From NCBI RefSeq assembly GCF_000738675.1, contig NZ_JPUX01000001.1, forward strand, positions 868,001 through 932,000: a DNA stretch of 64,000 nucleotides, read 5' to 3'. Source of the DNA: Serratia nematodiphila DZ0503SBS1. Lineage in GTDB: Bacteria; Pseudomonadota; Gammaproteobacteria; Enterobacterales; Enterobacteriaceae. A model generated the notes under the pieces. It saw only the letters and a program-made list of their open reading frames with translations, ran no database searches and was not told where the DNA came from. This document shows, in pieces, positions 55,303-64,000 of this stretch (position 1 is the stretch's first letter; each line of letters begins with the position of its first letter). Both the position numbers and the translations under genes were made by a program.

Positions 55303-58119
55303 ATGAGTGACTACAAGAATACCCTGAACTTGCCGGAAACAGGGTTCCCGATGCGCGGCGATCTCGCCAAGCGCGAACCTGGCATGCTGCAACGTTGGTA
55401 TGAACAGGATCTGTACGGGATTATTCGTACTGCCAAAAAGGGCAAAAAAACCTTCATTTTGCATGACGGCCCTCCGTATGCGAACGGCAGCATTCACATT
55501 GGTCACTCGGTTAACAAGATTCTCAAAGACATTATCATCAAGTCGAAAGGGATGGCCGGCTTCGACTCGCCTTATGTGCCGGGTTGGGATTGCCACGGCC
55601 TGCCGATCGAACTGAAGGTTGAGCAACTGTACGGCAAGCCGGGCGAGAAGCTGACGGCGGCCGAGTTTCGCCAGAAGTGCCGCGAATACGCGGCCGAGCA
55701 GGTTGAAGGCCAGAAGAAGGACTTCATCCGTCTGGGCGTGTTGGGCGACTGGGATCGTCCATACCTGACCATGGACTTCAAAACCGAAGCCAACATCATC
55801 CGCGCGCTGGGCAAGATCATCAGCAACGGGCACCTGCTGAAAGGCGCCAAGCCGGTTCACTGGTGCACCGACTGCGGCTCGTCGCTGGCGGAAGCGGAAG
55901 TGGAGTATTACGACAAGACTTCGCCGTCGATCGACGTGTCCTTCCATGCGGCCGACGCGGCTGCCGTGGCGGCCAAGTTCGGCGTGAGCCACTTCAACGG
56001 CGCCATTTCGCTGGTTATCTGGACCACCACGCCGTGGACCTTGCCGGCCAACCGCGCGATCTCGCTGCACCCGGACTTCACCTATCAACTGGTGCAGGTT
56101 GACGGCCAGTGCCTGATCCTGGCGGCCGAACTGGTGGAAAGCGTGATGAAACGCGCCGGCATCACCGAGTGGACGGTGCTGGGCAGCTGCAAAGGTGCCG
56201 ATCTGGAGCTGTTGCGCTTCAAACACCCGTTCATGGACTTCGACGTGCCGGCGATCCTCGGCGAGCACGTGACGCTGGACGCCGGTACCGGTGCGGTGCA
56301 TACCGCGCCGGGCCACGGCCCGGACGACTTCGTGATCGGCCAGAAATACGGCCTGGAAGTGGCCAACCCGGTAGGGCCGAACGGCTGCTACCTGACCGGC
56401 ACCTACCCGCTGCTGGACGGCAAGTTCGTCTTCAAGGCCAACGATCTGATCGTCGATCTGCTGCGTGACAAAGGCGCGCTGCTGCACGTCGAGAAGTTCC
56501 TGCACAGCTATCCGTGCTGCTGGCGCCACAAGACGCCGATCATCTTCCGCGCCACGCCGCAATGGTTCATCAGCATGGATCAGAAAGGCCTGCGTCAGCA
56601 GTCGCTGGAAGAGATCAAGGGCGTGCAGTGGATCCCGGATTGGGGCCAGGCGCGCATCGAAATGATGGTGGCCAACCGCCCGGACTGGTGCATCTCGCGT
56701 CAGCGCACCTGGGGCGTGCCGATGTCGCTGTTCGTGCATAAAGAGACCGAGCAGCTGCACCCGCGCAGCGTTGAGCTGATGGAAGAAGTGGCCAAGCGCG
56801 TCGAGCAAGACGGCATTCAGGCCTGGTGGGATCTGGACGCGGCCGACATCCTCGGCGCGGAAGCCGCCGACTACGTGAAAGTGCCGGATACGCTGGACGT
56901 GTGGTTCGATTCCGGTTCCACCCACGCCTCGGTTGTCGACGTGCGCCCTGAGTTTAACGGCCACGGCGCCGACATGTATCTGGAAGGCTCCGACCAACAC
57001 CGCGGCTGGTTCATGTCATCGCTGATGATTTCCACCGCGATGAAGGGCAAGGCGCCGTACAAGGAAGTGCTGACCCACGGCTTCACCGTCGACGGCCAGG
57101 GCCGCAAGATGTCCAAGTCGATCGGCAATACCGTCAGCCCGCAGGACGTGATGAACAAGCTGGGCGGCGACATTCTGCGTCTGTGGGTGGCGTCGACCGA
57201 TTACACCGGCGAGATCGCGGTGTCCGACGAGATCCTCAAGCGTTCCGCCGACGCTTACCGCCGCATCCGCAACACCGCGCGCTTCCTGCTGGCCAACCTG
57301 AACGGGTTTGAGCCAAGCACCGATTGCGTGGCGCCGGAAGACATGGTGGTGCTGGATCGCTGGGCGGTCGGCCGCGCGCTGGCGGCGCAGCAGGATATCG
57401 AGCAGGCTTACGCCAACTACGATTTCCACGAAGTGGTGCAGCGCCTGATGCAGTTCTGCTCGGTCGAGATGGGCTCCTTCTACCTGGATATCATCAAGGA
57501 TCGTCAGTACACCGCCAAGAGCGACAGCGTCGCTCGCCGCAGCTGCCAGACCGCGCTGTATCACATCGTCGAAGCGCTGGTGCGCTGGATGGCGCCTATC
57601 ATGTCGTTCACCGCAGACGAGATCTGGGGCTTCATGCCGGGCAAACGCGCGCAGTACGTGTTCACTGAAGAGTGGTACGACGGTCTGTTCGGGCTGGCGG
57701 AAGGCGAGCCGATGAACGACGCTTTCTGGGCTGAGCTGCTGAAAGTGCGCGGTGAAGTGAACAAGGTGCTGGAGCAGGCGCGTGCCGACAAACGCCTCGG
57801 CGGTTCGCTGGAAGCGGCGGTGACGCTGTATGCCGACAGCGAGTTGGCGGCGCGTCTGAACAGCCTGCAGGATGAGCTGCGCTTTGTGTTGTTGACCTCT
57901 GCGGCAAGCGTTGCGCCATTGGCGGAGGCGCCGGCCGACGCGCAGGCCTCCGAGCTGCTGAAAGGGCTGAAGATCGCCTTCAGCACGGCGCCAGGTGAGA
58001 AGTGCCCGCGCTGCTGGCATTACACCACCGATATCGGCCTGGTGGCGGAGCATGCAGACATCTGCGGCCGCTGTGTGAGCAACGTCGCCGGTGACGGCGA
58101 GAAGCGTAACTTTGCCTGA
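55303..58119 (+). CDS. ileS: Isoleucyl-tRNA synthetase
   Basis: IleS charges tRNA-Ile and edits misactivated valine. The 938-residue protein equals the E. coli enzyme. It shows the class I HIGH motif in [10 protein letters not shown] (near residue 65), the CP1 editing domain ([13 protein letters not shown]), KMSKS at 602-606, and the C-terminal zinc site CPRCWHY...CGRC. It is the second gene of the ribF-ispH series, 32 bases behind ribF. Confidence 0.98.
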   Translation: MSDYKNTLNLPETGFPMRGDLAKREPGMLQRWYEQDLYGIIRTAKKGKKTFILHDGPPYANGSIHIGHSVNKILKDIIIKSKGMAGFDSPYVPGWDCHGLPIELKVEQLYGKPGEKLTAAEFRQKCREYAAEQVEGQKKDFIRLGVLGDWDRPYLTMDFKTEANIIRALGKIISNGHLLKGAKPVHWCTDCGSSLAEAEVEYYDKTSPSIDVSFHAADAAAVAAKFGVSHFNGAISLVIWTTTPWTLPANRAISLHPDFTYQLVQVDGQCLILAAELVESVMKRAGITEWTVLGSCKGADLELLRFKHPFMDFDVPAILGEHVTLDAGTGAVHTAPGHGPDDFVIGQKYGLEVANPVGPNGCYLTGTYPLLDGKFVFKANDLIVDLLRDKGALLHVEKFLHSYPCCWRHKTPIIFRATPQWFISMDQKGLRQQSLEEIKGVQWIPDWGQARIEMMVANRPDWCISRQRTWGVPMSLFVHKETEQLHPRSVELMEEVAKRVEQDGIQAWWDLDAADILGAEAADYVKVPDTLDVWFDSGSTHASVVDVRPEFNGHGADMYLEGSDQHRGWFMSSLMISTAMKGKAPYKEVLTHGFTVDGQGRKMSKSIGNTVSPQDVMNKLGGDILRLWVASTDYTGEIAVSDEILKRSADAYRRIRNTARFLLANLNGFEPSTDCVAPEDMVVLDRWAVGRALAAQQDIEQAYANYDFHEVVQRLMQFCSVEMGSFYLDIIKDRQYTAKSDSVARRSCQTALYHIVEALVRWMAPIMSFTADEIWGFMPGKRAQYVFTEEWYDGLFGLAEGEPMNDAFWAELLKVRGEVNKVLEQARADKRLGGSLEAAVTLYADSELAARLNSLQDELRFVLLTSAASVAPLAEAPADAQASELLKGLKIAFSTAPGEKCPRCWHYTTDIGLVAEHADICGRCVSNVAGDGEKRNFA

Positions 58120-58132
58120 GAACTTGCGCCTG

Positions 58133-58642
58133 ATGAGTAAACCAATTTGTTCGACCGGCCTGCGTTGGCTGTGGGTTGTAGTGGCGGTGCTGGCGCTGGA
58201 TTTCGGCAGCAAACAGTGGATCCTCGCTAACTTTACGCTGGGCCAGTCCCAGCCGTTGATCCCGTCGTTCAACCTGTTTTACGCGCGCAACTACGGCGCC
58301 GCGTTCAGCTTCCTGGCCGACCATGGCGGTTGGCAGCGTTGGTTCTTTGCCGGCATCGCCATCGCCATCGTCGCGGTGCTGCTGGTGATGATGTACCGCA
58401 GCACCGCGCAGCAGAAGCTGAACAACATCGCCTACGCCTTTATTATCGGCGGGGCGTTGGGCAACCTGTTCGATCGCCTGTGGCACGGTTTCGTGGTCGA
58501 CTTCATCGACTTCTACGTCGGTGATTGGCACTACCCGACCTTCAATCTGGCGGACAGCTTTATCTGCGTGGGTGCGGCGATGATCGTGCTGGAAGGTTTC
58601 CTGTCGCCGGCGAGCAAAGGCGCAAAGAGTAAAGGTGAGTAA
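58133..58642 (+). CDS. lspA: Lipoprotein signal peptidase (signal peptidase II)
   Basis: LspA cleaves the signal peptide of diacylglyceryl-modified prolipoproteins in the inner membrane. The 169-residue protein has four transmembrane helices and the two catalytic aspartates in [18 protein letters not shown] and [11 protein letters not shown], with the [10 protein letters not shown] motif. The ATG at 58133, 13 bases after the ileS stop, begins [14 protein letters not shown] like E. coli [14 protein letters not shown]; the frame runs 14 codons into ileS without need. Confidence 0.96.
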   Translation: MSKPICSTGLRWLWVVVAVLALDFGSKQWILANFTLGQSQPLIPSFNLFYARNYGAAFSFLADHGGWQRWFFAGIAIAIVAVLLVMMYRSTAQQKLNNIAYAFIIGGALGNLFDRLWHGFVVDFIDFYVGDWHYPTFNLADSFICVGAAMIVLEGFLSPASKGAKSKGE

Positions 58643-58643
58643 T

Positions 58644-59114
58644 ATGACGGCTCAGGTTATCAGTGACAGCGCGGTGCTGGTTCACTTTACGCTGAAACTG
58701 GAAGACGGTTCGACCGCCGAATCCACCCGCAGCAGCGGCAAACCGGCGCTGTTCCGTCTGGGTGACGGCAGCCTGTCGGCGCCGCTGGAAGAGCAACTGC
58801 TCGGCCTGCGCGCGGGCGACAAGTGCGCCTTTACCCTGCAGCCGGAAGCGGCGTTCGGCGCGGAGAACCCGGATCTGGTTCAGTTCTTCTCGCGCCGCGA
58901 CTTCGCGGAAACCGGCGTACCGGACGTGGGCACCATCATGCTGTTTACCGCCATCGACGGCAGTGAAATGCCGGGCGTGGTGCGCGCGGTGGCGGAGGAT
59001 TCGATCACCGTCGATTTCAACCATCCGCTGGCGGGCCATCCGGTGACCTTCGACATCGAAGTGCTGGAGATTGATCCGCAGCAGGAGGAGACGCATGCAA
59101 ATATTGCTGGCTAA
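58644..59114 (+). CDS. fkpB: FKBP-type peptidyl-prolyl isomerase FkpB (SlpA)
   Basis: FkpB is a cytoplasmic SlyD-like prolyl isomerase and chaperone. The 156-residue protein has the split FKBP domain with an inserted flap ([21 protein letters not shown] ... [10 protein letters not shown]) and the C-terminal [21 protein letters not shown]. The ATG at 58644 lies a few bases after AAAGGTGAG; the GTG at 58635 sits inside that signal and is rejected. lspA ends one base earlier. The 3' end overlaps ispH by 20 bases. Confidence 0.95.
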   Translation: MTAQVISDSAVLVHFTLKLEDGSTAESTRSSGKPALFRLGDGSLSAPLEEQLLGLRAGDKCAFTLQPEAAFGAENPDLVQFFSRRDFAETGVPDVGTIMLFTAIDGSEMPGVVRAVAEDSITVDFNHPLAGHPVTFDIEVLEIDPQQEETHANIAG

Positions 59115-60048
59115 CCCGCGCGGCTTCTGCGCCGGGGTTGATCGTGCGATCAGCATCGTGGAACGTGCGCTGGAGCTGTACGGTGCGCCGATCTACGTGC
59201 GACATGAAGTGGTGCACAACCGCTACGTGGTCGACAGCCTGCGTGAGCGCGGCGCCGTGTTTATCGAAGAGATCGCCGAAGTGCCGGACGGCTCTATCCT
59301 GATCTTTTCGGCGCACGGCGTTTCTCAGGCGGTGCGCGCCGAAGCCAAGGCGCGCGATCTGACCATGCTGTTCGACGCCACCTGTCCGCTGGTGACCAAG
59401 GTGCATATGGAAGTGGCGCGCGCCAGCCGCCGCGGCACCGAAGCGATTCTGATCGGTCACGCCGGGCACCCGGAGGTGGAAGGCACCATGGGCCAGTACA
59501 GCAACCCGCAGGGCGGCATGTACCTGGTCGAGTCGCCGGAAGACGTGTGGAAGCTGCAGGTGAAAGACGAAAACAACCTGTGCTTCATGACGCAGACCAC
59601 GCTGTCGGTGGATGATACCTCGGACGTGATCGACGCGCTGCGTCAGCGTTTCCCGAATATTATCGGTCCGCGCAAGGATGACATTTGCTACGCCACCACC
59701 AACCGTCAGGAAGCGGTGCGCAACCTGGCTGGCGATGCGGACGTGGTGCTGGTGGTGGGGTCGAAGAACTCCTCCAACTCTAACCGTCTGGCGGAACTGG
59801 CGCAGCGCGTCGGCAAACCGGCTTATCTGATCGATTCGGCGGCGGATATTCAGGAAAGCTGGCTGAGCGAAGCGCGCAATATCGGCGTTACCGCCGGCGC
59901 CTCGGCACCGGATGTGCTGGTGCAGGAGGTGATCTCCCGCCTGAAAGCGCTGGGCGGCCTGGACGTGCATGAAATCAGCGGGCGTGAAGAGAACATCGTG
60001 TTCGAAGTGCCGAAAGAGCTACGCGTGGACGTCCGTCAGATTGACTGA
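59095..60048 (+). CDS. ispH: 4-hydroxy-3-methylbut-2-enyl diphosphate reductase
   Basis: IspH is the last enzyme of the MEP pathway, reducing HMBPP to IPP and DMAPP with a [4Fe-4S] cluster. The 317-residue protein has the three cluster cysteines in [24 protein letters not shown] and [11 protein letters not shown]. The ATG at 59095 follows AGGAGGAG within the end of fkpB. It ends the ribF operon; an intrinsic terminator follows. In E. coli rihC is next, whereas here an accessory cluster begins. Confidence 0.98.
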   Translation: MQILLANPRGFCAGVDRAISIVERALELYGAPIYVRHEVVHNRYVVDSLRERGAVFIEEIAEVPDGSILIFSAHGVSQAVRAEAKARDLTMLFDATCPLVTKVHMEVARASRRGTEAILIGHAGHPEVEGTMGQYSNPQGGMYLVESPEDVWKLQVKDENNLCFMTQTTLSVDDTSDVIDALRQRFPNIIGPRKDDICYATTNRQEAVRNLAGDADVVLVVGSKNSSNSNRLAELAQRVGKPAYLIDSAADIQESWLSEARNIGVTAGASAPDVLVQEVISRLKALGGLDVHEISGREENIVFEVPKELRVDVRQID

Positions 60049-60067
60049 GGTGCGTGAGTGAATGACA

Positions 60068-60098
60068 ACGGGGAGCTTAGGCTTCCCGTTTTTTTTTG
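60068..60098 (+). terminator. Intrinsic terminator after ispH
   Basis: ACGGGGAGC and GCTTCCCGT (60068-60076, 60081-60089; one G-U pair) with a TTAG loop are followed by a run of ten T. It marks the right border of the conserved ribF-ispH operon. Confidence 0.93.
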
Positions 60099-60320
60099 GA
60101 ATGCCAACGGCATTAAAAATAAAATGCTGAGTATATTCAAATTTTCTGCTAACTAAAGTCAAATTTATTCTGAGTATTTGAAGTAGCGGTGGCGTCATTA
60201 AATATATAGGCTGAATGAAGTCATTAAATAGAATATCATTAGGCTGCAATCTAAATAGGGCCTGGTGTCGTCAACGTGATTACAATAATTACAATAGTAG
60301 TCTTGCAGATGTTTCTTATT
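60099..60320. other. AT-rich junction between ispH and the isocyanide cluster
   Basis: About 220 bases with no supportable gene are far richer in A/T than the flanking core genes. Short direct repeats are visible, such as GTCATTAAATA at 60195-60205 and 60220-60230. I see no integrase, tRNA end or insertion-sequence end. The composition suggests an insertion border. Confidence 0.5.
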
Positions 60321-61247
60321 TTATTCTTGTCGAATCTGTTCTAGGTCGTTTAATCCTCTCTCCTTTAAATAGAGCTTCATATGCTCCAGCAATCGCCGGA
60401 CTTTTAATGGCTGGATCTCCCGTCGCGGCATAATGGCATAGCAATTAATTTCCGGTAATCGCCAGTCGGGCAATATTTCAATCAGCTCGCCGCTGCGCAA
60501 CTCTCGCTCGACGTTGGCGAAGAAATTGCGAATGATGCCTTTGCCGGTCAGCGCCAGCTCCTTCATCGCCATGCCGCTGTTGGTGAACAGTCGCCCGGTC
60601 ATGCGCATGCGGTGCTCGCCGCCGTCGCGATGGATCAGGCGAACAAACTGCGGATTGCCGAGCGGCGTAAAGGTGACCCAATGATGATGGGTCAGCGCCT
60701 GCGGCGAATCCGGCACCCCGTGGTGTGCCAGGTAGGCCGGGGAAGCGCACAGCACTTCGCGGCAGCGCGCCAGCCGCGTTGAGACGTAGCTGGAGTCAGC
60801 CAGCGCGCCGCCGCGTATTGCCAGATCGATGCGTTGCGCGATGAGGTCTATTCTCTCATCGTGGATTTCCAACCGCAGCGTGATGCGCGGGTGTTCGTCG
60901 AGGAAGCTCTGCAGCGCCGGCACCAGATAATGGGTGGCGAATTCGGTCGAGGTGGCGACGCGCAGTTCACCGACCAGCTCGCCGCGCAGCGCGGCGATCC
61001 GCTGTTGCCCGCGCTCGGCGGCGTGGATCATCAGCAGACAATCTTCATAAAAGCACAATCCGGCTTCGGTCAGGCTCAATGAGCGCGTCGATCGCAACAG
61101 TAATTGAATGCCCAGATGTTCCTCCAGCTGGCGAATATGCTGGCTGACGGCCGATGTCGTCATGCCCAATTCTTTTGCCGCCATGCTGAATGCGCCACAA
61201 TCGACCACTTTTGAGAAAATGGCCATGCGTTTTAAAATATTGCTCAT
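60321..61247 (-). CDS. LysR-family regulator divergent from the isocyanide cluster
   Basis: The 308-residue protein has the LysR winged helix (about residues 3-62, FSMAAKELGMTTSAVSQHIRQLE) and an effector-binding domain, of the DmlR/AaeR-like subgroup. It reads away from the isocyanide synthase gene with 191 bp between them, the usual layout for a regulator of the neighbouring operon. An inverted repeat GTTAAG-N5-CTTAAC lies just outside its start codon. It is therefore the probable regulator of the cluster; the effector is unknown. Confidence 0.88.
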   Translation of the reverse strand: MSNILKRMAIFSKVVDCGAFSMAAKELGMTTSAVSQHIRQLEEHLGIQLLLRSTRSLSLTEAGLCFYEDCLLMIHAAERGQQRIAALRGELVGELRVATSTEFATHYLVPALQSFLDEHPRITLRLEIHDERIDLIAQRIDLAIRGGALADSSYVSTRLARCREVLCASPAYLAHHGVPDSPQALTHHHWVTFTPLGNPQFVRLIHRDGGEHRMRMTGRLFTNSGMAMKELALTGKGIIRNFFANVERELRSGELIEILPDWRLPEINCYAIMPRREIQPLKVRRLLEHMKLYLKERGLNDLEQIRQE

Positions 61248-61252
61248 AGTTT

Positions 61253-61269
61253 GTTAAGCACAACTTAAC
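61253..61269. promoter_or_regulatory. LysR-type operator (T-N11-A) between regulator and cluster
   Basis: GTTAAG (61253-61258) and CTTAAC (61264-61269) form a perfect 6-bp inverted repeat with a 5-base spacer, satisfying the T-N11-A rule of LysR-type sites. It lies 5 bases from the regulator's start codon, where binding would repress the regulator and could activate the divergent operon. Confidence 0.6.
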
Positions 61270-61438
61270 CTAGATTGTGAGTTATACGGGCTAATAATAT
61301 AGCACCATCTTTCCTATATTGCCTGAAGCATATAAACGACGGGCTGATTATTATTTTTCATGCGCTTTATCTCTTTTTGATAAATCTTATTGCGCTTGCC
61401 AATAATACACCCGCGCCACATCGCAACAGGAGCTCATT

Positions 61439-62407
61439 GTGGATAGCGCACAGAAAAAAGAAGAAATAGCATTAAAAATCCTACGTGAATTATTGCAATA
61501 TCGACGTCGCCTCATTGCCGACGATGCTTCTCTGGCTGAAGAAGAGCGGCAGGTCACTCAGGTGCAATTGCCGCGCATTCGGGCATTCATTGAAAACGAC
61601 CAGCGCATCGAATTCGTGCTGCCGGCTTTTCCGACCAAGTCACCCAACGCCAATAAGGTGATAGGCGCGGCGCCGGACATGGCGGAGCGGCTGTCGCTGA
61701 TCTTCCTCAACTCGCTGTGCCAGCGCATTCAACTCTATTACCCGCCGGGCGCGCATATCGTTATCTGTTCCGACGGCCACGTGTTCGGCGATCTGATCCG
61801 CGTCAGCGACGAAGCGATCAACCATTATCAACGTGAGATTGAAAGCCTGCTGCATGAAGTAGGCGCAACCCACCTGAGCGTGTTCAACCTCGGCGATGTC
61901 AAAGGCCTGGCGGAGCATACCGATGACTACGATCTGCTGCGCCGGCTGTTGGTGGACGGCTATGCCGAATCGGAAGAGGCGATCAAGCGCCAGCTGATGC
62001 AGGACGAGCAGGGATTAATGCTGTATCGCGCCATCACGCGCTTCTTGTATGAAGACAGCCAGCTGCCGGGCTACAGCGGTTCCAACGCCGCGCTGCAAAA
62101 AGACGCCAAACGGCGCGCCTGCGGCGTTATCCAGCGCAGCTGGGCCTGGGGCAACCTGCTGGCCCAGCATTTCCCGGCGGCGATCCGCCTGTCGATTCAC
62201 CCGCAGCCGGCCGACAGCCTGAAGATAGGCATCCACATGATGCCGACCAAAGACGACTGGCTGACGCCGTGGCATGGCGTGGCAGCCAACGTGAACGGCC
62301 AGTTCGTGCTGATGAAGCGTAAAGATGCGCAGAGCCTGAACGGCGAATTGGTGGAGATCCGCGGCACGCCGAGCCATTACCTGATCGAACAACCGCAGAT
62401 GGCCTGA
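61439..62407 (+). CDS. isnA: Isocyanide (isonitrile) synthase, PvcA/DIT1/IsnA family
   Basis: Enzymes of this family turn the amino group of tyrosine or tryptophan into an isocyanide using ribulose-5-phosphate as the source of the extra carbon. The 322-residue protein shows the DIT1/PvcA landmarks FPTKSPNANK (64-73), YPPGAHIVICSDGHVFGD (101-118) and RAITRFLYED in the second half. Translation starts at GTG 61439, 6 bases after CAGGAG. isnB follows 96 bases downstream on the same strand. Product specificity cannot be read from the sequence; the isnA-isnB-GT order suggests a tyrosine-derived vinyl isonitrile. Confidence 0.92.
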   Translation: MDSAQKKEEIALKILRELLQYRRRLIADDASLAEEERQVTQVQLPRIRAFIENDQRIEFVLPAFPTKSPNANKVIGAAPDMAERLSLIFLNSLCQRIQLYYPPGAHIVICSDGHVFGDLIRVSDEAINHYQREIESLLHEVGATHLSVFNLGDVKGLAEHTDDYDLLRRLLVDGYAESEEAIKRQLMQDEQGLMLYRAITRFLYEDSQLPGYSGSNAALQKDAKRRACGVIQRSWAWGNLLAQHFPAAIRLSIHPQPADSLKIGIHMMPTKDDWLTPWHGVAANVNGQFVLMKRKDAQSLNGELVEIRGTPSHYLIEQPQMA

Positions 62408-62503
62408 GGCCGCTGCAGGCTTTTGCGCCCGAAATCCTGGCGGACGCGTTTTTGACGGCACGTTGCCGTGTGAGCAGCACATTCGATGCAAGGAGAATCA
62501 CCG

Positions 62504-63367
62504 ATGAATAACCAACCGCTTAATTGCCATATTCAACCGAATACCCCGTTTGGCGCGATCCTGACGCCGCAGCATCCGGGGCAAAAGATCGGCGAACTGC
62601 CGGTGGCAGCGCTGCGGGCGCTGGCGCAGGAGCATCACTTGCTGGTGCTGCGCGGATTCGACTCCGGTTTCAGTGATGGGGAGGTTCTGACGCGCTACGC
62701 CGAGCAGTGGGGCGAGATCATGATGTGGCCGTTTGGCGCGGTGCTGGACGTGAAGGAACATCCGGACGCCAAGGATCATATTTTCGACAGCAGCTACGTC
62801 CCGCTGCATTGGGATGGCATGTATAAGCCGACTATTCCCGAGTTCCAGCTGTTCCACTGCGTGGCGGCTCCGTCGCCGGACGAAGGCGGGTGCACGACCT
62901 TCGTCGACACCACGCGCTTGCTGGCCAATACGGACGAAGCGTTGCTGGATCAGTGGCTGTCGGTCTCGATCACCTACCGCATCAAGCAGGTGGTGCATTA
63001 CGGCGGTGAAGTCTGTTCGCCGCTGGTGGTGCAGCACCCGAACGGCAGGGGCTTGATCATGCGCTACAATGAACCGCCGACGGAGGGGAAAAAATTCCTC
63101 AATCAACATGCGCTGGAATATCACGGCGTGCCGGAACAACAGCAGGAACAGTTCCACCACACTCTGCAGCAGCATCTGTACGATCCGCGTCACTATTATG
63201 CCCACCAATGGCAACAGGGCGACGTGGTGGTGGCGGACAACTTCTCGCTGTTGCACGGCCGCGAGGGCTTTACCGCCCGTTCCGCGCGTCATTTGCAGCG
63301 CGTGCATATTCAGAGCAACCCGGTGTGCGCCAATCTGGCGCTGAAGCCGGCTAACGCAGAAGCGTAA
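62504..63367 (+). CDS. isnB: Fe(II)/2-oxoglutarate-dependent oxygenase, PvcB/IsnB type
   Basis: PvcB/IsnB enzymes act on the isocyanide acid made by PvcA/IsnA, giving decarboxylated vinyl-isonitriles or related products. The 287-residue protein is a TauD-like jelly roll with the iron ligands His102, Asp104 (PLHWDGM) and His251 (SLLHGRE), and a 2-oxoglutarate-binding Arg262. The ATG at 62504 is 8 bases after AAGGAG; the ATG at 62486 precedes that signal. The gene ends 9 bases before the glycosyltransferase, so they are cotranscribed. Confidence 0.92.
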   Translation: MNNQPLNCHIQPNTPFGAILTPQHPGQKIGELPVAALRALAQEHHLLVLRGFDSGFSDGEVLTRYAEQWGEIMMWPFGAVLDVKEHPDAKDHIFDSSYVPLHWDGMYKPTIPEFQLFHCVAAPSPDEGGCTTFVDTTRLLANTDEALLDQWLSVSITYRIKQVVHYGGEVCSPLVVQHPNGRGLIMRYNEPPTEGKKFLNQHALEYHGVPEQQQEQFHHTLQQHLYDPRHYYAHQWQQGDVVVADNFSLLHGREGFTARSARHLQRVHIQSNPVCANLALKPANAEA

Positions 63368-63376
63368 AGGAGCATT

Positions 63377-64000
63377 ATGGCAAGGATATTGATGGCGGCA
63401 GTCGCCACTCCGGGGCACGTTTACCCGATGTTGGCCATCGCTCGCCACCTGATTGCCCAAGGGCATCAGGTGCGGGTGATGACCGGCGCGCTGTTCCGCG
63501 AACGCGCCGAGGCGGTGGGCGCGAGCTTCGTGCCGTTCGACGCGCAGGTGGATTTCGATTACCGCCACCTGGAGCAGCACTTCCCCGAGCGCGCCGCCCT
63601 GCCGCCGGGCAATGCACAGATGGCGCTGGCGCTGAAAGATTTCTTCGCCGCGCCGATCCCGCTGCTGGATCGGCAACTGCGTGCGACTATCGCTGCCGAA
63701 GACACCGATCTGCTGATGGTGGAGAACTGCTTCTACGGCGTGCTGCCGCTGCTGCAGTCCGCCGAACGGCCGCCGGTCTTCGGTATCGGGGTCACGCCGC
63801 TGTCGTATTCCTCGCGCGACGCCATTTTCTATGGCCCGCGCATCCCGCCGGCGCTGCTGCCGCAGGCGCTGACCCGTGAGCAGCTGGTGGATGAAGAAAC
63901 GCGCGTGCTGCTCGATGAGGTGCAGCAGAGCTTCGATGTGGCGCTGGTGCAGGCGGGGGGACGGGCGCTGGATCGCCCGTTCACCGATGCGTTGATCGGC
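63377..64000 (+). CDS. GT1-family glycosyltransferase, N-terminal part (runs off window)
   Basis: The frame opens with ATG 63377 after AAAGGAG and stays open for 208 codons to the window end. The N-terminus MARILMAAVATPGHVYPMLAIARHL is that of GT-B enzymes of family GT1 (macrolide/UDP-glucuronosyl transferase type), with His14 at the position of the catalytic base. GT1 enzymes glycosylate small hydrophobic acceptors. The nucleotide-sugar-binding C-terminal half lies outside. Placement directly after isnAB suggests that it glycosylates the isonitrile product, as in rhabduscin-type clusters. Confidence 0.88.
   Translation, partial: MARILMAAVATPGHVYPMLAIARHLIAQGHQVRVMTGALFRERAEAVGASFVPFDAQVDFDYRHLEQHFPERAALPPGNAQMALALKDFFAAPIPLLDRQLRATIAAEDTDLLMVENCFYGVLPLLQSAERPPVFGIGVTPLSYSSRDAIFYGPRIPPALLPQALTREQLVDEETRVLLDEVQQSFDVALVQAGGRALDRPFTDALIG

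Noticed and set aside
55300..57000. Antisense open frame of 566 codons opposite ileS
   Set aside because: Shadow of ileS; no ribosome binding site or domain.
60215..60433. Short frames in the AT-rich junction after ispH (60019-60249 minus, 60215-60433 plus)
   Set aside because: No ribosome binding site, no recognisable protein, and one runs into the LysR gene. Frames of this length are expected by chance.

Overview
The window is chromosomal DNA from a high-GC enterobacterium. Gene order and protein sequences closely follow the E. coli rsmC-holD-rimI ... deo ... arcA-thrABC ... dnaKJ ... ribF-ileS-lspA-fkpB-ispH arc. High GC, the yfiRNB operon beside ettA, a NupC/NupX-type transporter before deoC and an isocyanide cluster after ispH point to Serratia, most likely S. 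marcescens or a close relative. This assignment is an inference, since no rRNA is present. I found no tRNA, rRNA, insertion sequence, prophage or CRISPR array.

Layout. 1-4.5 kb: end of an aldo/keto reductase, then rsmC (minus), holD-rimI and prfC. 4.5-8.1 kb: osmY, ytjA, a CsbD-like gene, yjjU and yjjV, preceded by what looks like a sigma-54 promoter with an upstream TGTC-N10-GACA site. 8.1-14.3 kb: nucleoside catabolism, with a CNT-family transporter and deoCABD, both behind CRP sites. 14.3-25.6 kb: hipH/yjjJ, ytjB, serB, radA, nadR, a PMT-type glycosyltransferase, an alcohol dehydrogenase/LysR pair and ettA. 25.6-28.1 kb: yfiB-yfiN-yfiR, a periplasmic-signal-to-c-di-GMP module. 28.7-36.1 kb: slt, trpR, yjjX, gpmB, rob, creA, arcA and a TrmJ-like methyltransferase; creBCD is missing between creA and arcA. 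36.2-41.2 kb: thrLABC with its attenuator. 41.2-60.1 kb: yaaA, an alanine symporter, talB, mog, an MHS transporter, satP, dnaKJ, nhaAR, rpsT and ribF-ileS-lspA-fkpB-ispH.

60.1-64.0 kb: after the ispH terminator comes an AT-rich stretch. It is followed by a LysR regulator divergent from an isocyanide (isonitrile) synthase of the PvcA/DIT1/IsnA family, a PvcB/IsnB-type Fe(II)/2-oxoglutarate oxygenase, and the first 208 codons of a GT1 glycosyltransferase. This isnA-isnB-GT order is that of clusters making glycosylated vinyl-isonitriles such as rhabduscin. The cluster runs off the window and is the most interesting accessory content. The best regulatory novelty is the sigma-54/GlrR-like control region of osmY.
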